From assembly GCF_023973165.1 (NCBI RefSeq), contig NZ_CP099547.1, positions 124,001 through 188,000 on the forward strand: a DNA stretch of 64,000 nt, in the 5' to 3' direction. The translations under genes were made by a program, and so were the position numbers. Shown piece after piece: positions 61,585 through 64,000 of the stretch. This DNA comes from Arcanobacterium pinnipediorum. Lineage in GTDB: Bacteria; Actinomycetota; Actinomycetes; Actinomycetales; Actinomycetaceae. The notes beneath the pieces were generated by a model, which did no database searches, was not told where the DNA came from, and saw only the letters and a list, made by a program, of their open reading frames with translations. Within the stretch, counting starts at the first letter, position 1, and each line of letters opens with the position of its first letter.

Positions 61585-61600
61585 ATGAAATGACTTTCAT
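61585..61600. promoter_or_regulatory. palindrome in the Nudix/helicase promoter region
   Basis: ATGAAA-TGAC-TTTCAT, a perfect palindrome with six-base arms, lies ten bases before the Nudix ATG and overlaps a -10-like TAGATAAT. It is a candidate operator of the two-gene unit. Confidence 0.35.
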
Positions 61601-61609
61601 GGGTGAAGT

Positions 61610-62014
61610 ATGGCGAAGAAATTAATTCACGTGGTTGGTGCTGTTCTTGTGCGCGACGGCAAAATTATGGCTGCGCAGCGCGGCCCAGGGCGAGCTCTCG
61701 AAGGATATTGGGAATTTCCCGGTGGCAAGATTGAGCCAGGGGAGAGCCCGCAGCAAACACTTGCTCGTGAGCTGCGTGAAGAATTGCTTACTGACGCCGA
61801 AGTAGGTGAATTCATTGCCCGATCAGAGTATGAATACGATTTTGGAATTGTTCGCCTAGATGCCTATTTTGCAAAGATTATCGGCAAAGAACCAACGCTG
61901 ACTGAACACAAACAAAGTCGATGGCTAGGTGCTGACGAGCTATTTAGCGTTGAGTGGGCGCCGGCTGATATTCCAGTCATTGAGGAGCTTGCTAGGCAGA
62001 TGAAAGGTAATTAG
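61610..62014 (+). CDS. MutT-type Nudix (deoxy)nucleoside triphosphate pyrophosphohydrolase
   Basis: A 134-residue Nudix enzyme of the MutT type. IHVVGAVLVRDGKIMAAQRGPGRALEGYWEFPGGKIEPGESPQQTLARELREELL contains the complete Nudix box with its metal-binding glutamates. It could clean 8-oxo-dGTP or other altered nucleotides. GGTGAAG lies just before the ATG. Its stop is two bases before the helicase start, so the two genes form a unit and the usual housekeeping MutT role may not apply here. Confidence 0.9.
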   Translation: MAKKLIHVVGAVLVRDGKIMAAQRGPGRALEGYWEFPGGKIEPGESPQQTLARELREELLTDAEVGEFIARSEYEYDFGIVRLDAYFAKIIGKEPTLTEHKQSRWLGADELFSVEWAPADIPVIEELARQMKGN

Positions 62015-62016
62015 AG

Positions 62017-64000
62017 ATGCTTCTTCCGGATAGTAATTTAGCTGATTCCACTGTATTTGGTTTTCTGAACAAAACACATGATGCTCACGATCATATTTAT
62101 GATCCGGAGCTGATTTGGAACGATTCAGAAAAGTTAATGCTCAATGCTATCCGGCATGAATTGCGGCGCTCTACTCGATTCGTTTTTTCGGTTGCCTTTA
62201 TTACTTCCAGTGCTCTTGCGATGTTAAAGCAGGAAATATTGTCTGCTGTCAATCGCGGTGTGCATGGAACAATCATCACATCAGATTACTTGGGGTTCAA
62301 TGAACCGGAAGTTTTTGAAGAACTGTTAAATATTCCCGGTATCGAGGTGTACGTATTTAAACAAAACGGCCTGGGATTTCATGCCAAGGGCTATTTGTTT
62401 TATCACAACGATAATGCTGTAACCGCGATAGTCGGGTCATCGAATCTGACTGAACGAGCGCTGTGTGTCAATCACGAATGGAACATGAAATTCTCGGCTG
62501 CTCCTGATGGTTTTATTACCCAAGACCTAGCGCAAGCAGTCAAACAACAAAAGTCTAATTCTGAATTACTGACACAAAGTTGGATCGCTCAATATGAGCA
62601 AAACCGTAGGGCTGTCACGCATATAGACCAGCGCATGATCTTGAGCTCGGACGACCATATTATTGCGAAAAGCGGCAAGATTGTGCCAAATGCAATGCAG
62701 AAAGAAGCATTGGAACGGCTGCAGGAGTTGCGAGACGAAGGCGAGAATAAAGCTGTTATTATCTCGGCTACCGGAACTGGAAAAACTATTCTTGCTGCCT
62801 TGGCTGCAAAAATGTTTAGCCCGCAACGTATCCTCTTTCTCGTTCACCGAGAACAGATTCTAGACAAAGCGATTCACGAGTTTGAACGCGTGCTCGATCA
62901 GCCGCGTACCCACTTTGGAAAAGTCGCTGGATCAATAAATGAAACAGAACGCAGTTATGTGTTCTCAACCGTTCAGTCAATGTCGCGCGAACAACGTTTA
63001 CAGCAATTCGCGCCAGATAGTTTTGACCTCATTATCGTCGATGAAGTTCATCGGTCTGGTGGTGAAACCTACCAAAAAATCTTGAACTATTTCTCACCGG
63101 ATTTCCTCCTCGGACTAACTGCTACTCCAGAGCGAACCGACGGATTCAATATTTTTGAACTTTTTGATTTCAATGTTCCCTATGAGATTCGATTGCAAGC
63201 AGCACTGGAAGCAGAGATGCTAGTGCCGTTCCACTACTTTGGTATCACTGATTTCATTGATTCTGAGCAACAAGAGATCGATGACCTATCGAAGTTGAAC
63301 CAACTAACTGCGAGCGAACGAGTCGACCATATTGTGCGGATGATTGAACTTTACGGACATCCGCGGAATACAAAAGGGCTGATTTTTTGCAGCAATGTTG
63401 ATGAAGCATATGAGCTTTCTACTATCCTCAACCAGCGCAGTATAAATGGAAAACGAGTGAGAACTCGTGCTTTAAGCGGTGACACTTCGATGTCAGAACG
63501 TGAAGATGCTGTGCAGAAACTAGCACAAGAGGAACTCGATTACTTATTGACTGTTGATATTTTTAACGAAGGAATAGATATCCCGCAAGTCAACCAAGTC
63601 GTTCTTTTGCGTAGTACCCAGTCAGCGATTGTGTTTACCCAGCAACTCGGGCGTGGGCTTCGTAAGGCCAAAAATAAGGACCATTTGCGAGTTCTGGATT
63701 TTATTGGAAATTATCAAAATAGTTATCTCATTCCGGTAGCATTATTTGGTGATAATTCGCGTAATAAAGACCAGCTCCGTAAACGAATGATCAATAATAA
63801 GGCCGACAATACGATTGCTGGAATCTCAACAATCAATTTTGATGAGATAGCTACTGAGCGAGTTTTCGATGCGCTGACACAATCAAATATTTCTGCACTG
63901 AAATATTTGAAAGACGATATTAGGTTACTGTTCCAACGTCTTAATCGTGTGCCAAAGCTTTATGACTTTGCGGTGCAAGATACTGCCGATCCATTGCTCA
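62017..64000 (+). CDS. PLD-nuclease/SF2 helicase (DUF3427 type), 3' truncated by window edge
   Basis: At least 661 residues; the frame is open to the window end. The N-terminal domain (about 1-190) is PLD-like with an HKD motif variant HAKGYLFYHND (His122) and GSSNLTERAL. The helicase core follows: Walker A SATGTGKT (near 255), DEVH (342-345), LTATPERTDG, ALSGDTSMSERED and the arginine-finger motif QQLGRGLRK (near 542). The region after it has the start of the DUF3427 domain. AAAGG precedes ATG 62017. Such proteins are widespread, scattered and often near defence genes; the exact biological role is not established. Confidence 0.9.
   Translation, partial: MLLPDSNLADSTVFGFLNKTHDAHDHIYDPELIWNDSEKLMLNAIRHELRRSTRFVFSVAFITSSALAMLKQEILSAVNRGVHGTIITSDYLGFNEPEVFEELLNIPGIEVYVFKQNGLGFHAKGYLFYHNDNAVTAIVGSSNLTERALCVNHEWNMKFSAAPDGFITQDLAQAVKQQKSNSELLTQSWIAQYEQNRRAVTHIDQRMILSSDDHIIAKSGKIVPNAMQKEALERLQELRDEGENKAVIISATGTGKTILAALAAKMFSPQRILFLVHREQILDKAIHEFERVLDQPRTHFGKVAGSINETERSYVFSTVQSMSREQRLQQFAPDSFDLIIVDEVHRSGGETYQKILNYFSPDFLLGLTATPERTDGFNIFELFDFNVPYEIRLQAALEAEMLVPFHYFGITDFIDSEQQEIDDLSKLNQLTASERVDHIVRMIELYGHPRNTKGLIFCSNVDEAYELSTILNQRSINGKRVRTRALSGDTSMSEREDAVQKLAQEELDYLLTVDIFNEGIDIPQVNQVVLLRSTQSAIVFTQQLGRGLRKAKNKDHLRVLDFIGNYQNSYLIPVALFGDNSRNKDQLRKRMINNKADNTIAGISTINFDEIATERVFDALTQSNISALKYLKDDIRLLFQRLNRVPKLYDFAVQDTADPLL

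Noticed and set aside
62566..62847. Minus-strand frame of 93 codons
   Set aside because: It is the complement of the helicase gene, which has strong motif support in the plus frame.

Overview
The window reads as a chromosomal stretch of a medium-GC actinobacterium, most likely of the Actinomycetaceae (Arcanobacterium/Trueperella-like); the genus is an inference. Supporting signs are a dnaK-grpE-dnaJ-hspR cluster with HspR (HAIR) operators, a mycobacterial-type inositol-3-phosphate synthase, a Dcd very like the mycobacterial bifunctional dCTP deaminase/dUTPase, DUF4235 and MT0933-type small proteins, an LAXTG sorting signal, and many genes that look leaderless.

Layout. 1-3.6 kb: the 3' part of an RHS/YD-repeat protein with a variable C-terminal tip, overlapped by an unrecognised four-helix membrane protein gene of unusual G/T-rich composition, then about 660 bp of decayed sequence. 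4.3-11.8 kb (minus strand): phosphoglucomutase with a GntR/UTRA regulator; and a copZ-copA copper efflux pair followed by a large flippase/kinase-like membrane protein. 11.9-16.2 kb (minus): an unknown 487-residue protein, DedA, a 4-TM holin-like protein, a YwiC-like protein and an anchored extracytoplasmic protein. 16.3-22.9 kb: aroD, a purine phosphoribosyltransferase, a four-gene Mn/Zn/Fe-type ABC importer preceded by a DtxR-type palindrome, a DtxR-family regulator, and dcd. 22.9-29.1 kb: a complete Mrp cation/proton antiporter operon (AB fused, C, D, E, F, G). 29.5-33.1 kb: a TPP riboswitch and thiBPQ thiamine importer. 33.3-40.3 kb: a GalT/HIT-like DUF4921 protein, an MFS transporter, a FemAB-type ligase with an ATP-grasp enzyme (probable peptidoglycan bridge pair), and a prolyl oligopeptidase. 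40.6-45.6 kb: the dnaK-grpE-dnaJ-hspR heat-shock operon, ending in an overlapping Nudix gene. 46.2-49.5 kb: a cell-wall-anchored extracellular nuclease. 49.5-50.4 kb: a gene-free, repeat-rich stretch with a 26-bp perfect hairpin. 50.4-61.5 kb: ybaK, GNAT, TspO, GluQRS, an orphan MT0933 antitoxin-like gene, clpB (with its own HAIR), an amino-acid permease, ino1, a serine hydrolase, xthA and an SDR. 61.6-64 kb: a MutT-type Nudix gene followed at once by a PLD-nuclease/SF2 helicase that runs off the window, a plausible defence or repair pair.

How the parts work together. Metal homeostasis (CopZA, Mn/Zn importer, DtxR), ion and pH homeostasis (Mrp), proteostasis (DnaK system and ClpB under HspR) and thiamine uptake (TPP riboswitch) form clear regulatory modules. 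A recurring pattern is a -10-like hexamer ending 6-7 nt before the start codon with no ribosome-binding site, seen in front of at least eleven genes. The most accessory-looking parts are the RHS end, the repeat island at 49.5-50.4 kb and the Nudix/PLD-helicase pair at the right edge. No rRNA, tRNA, CRISPR array or intact insertion sequence was seen.
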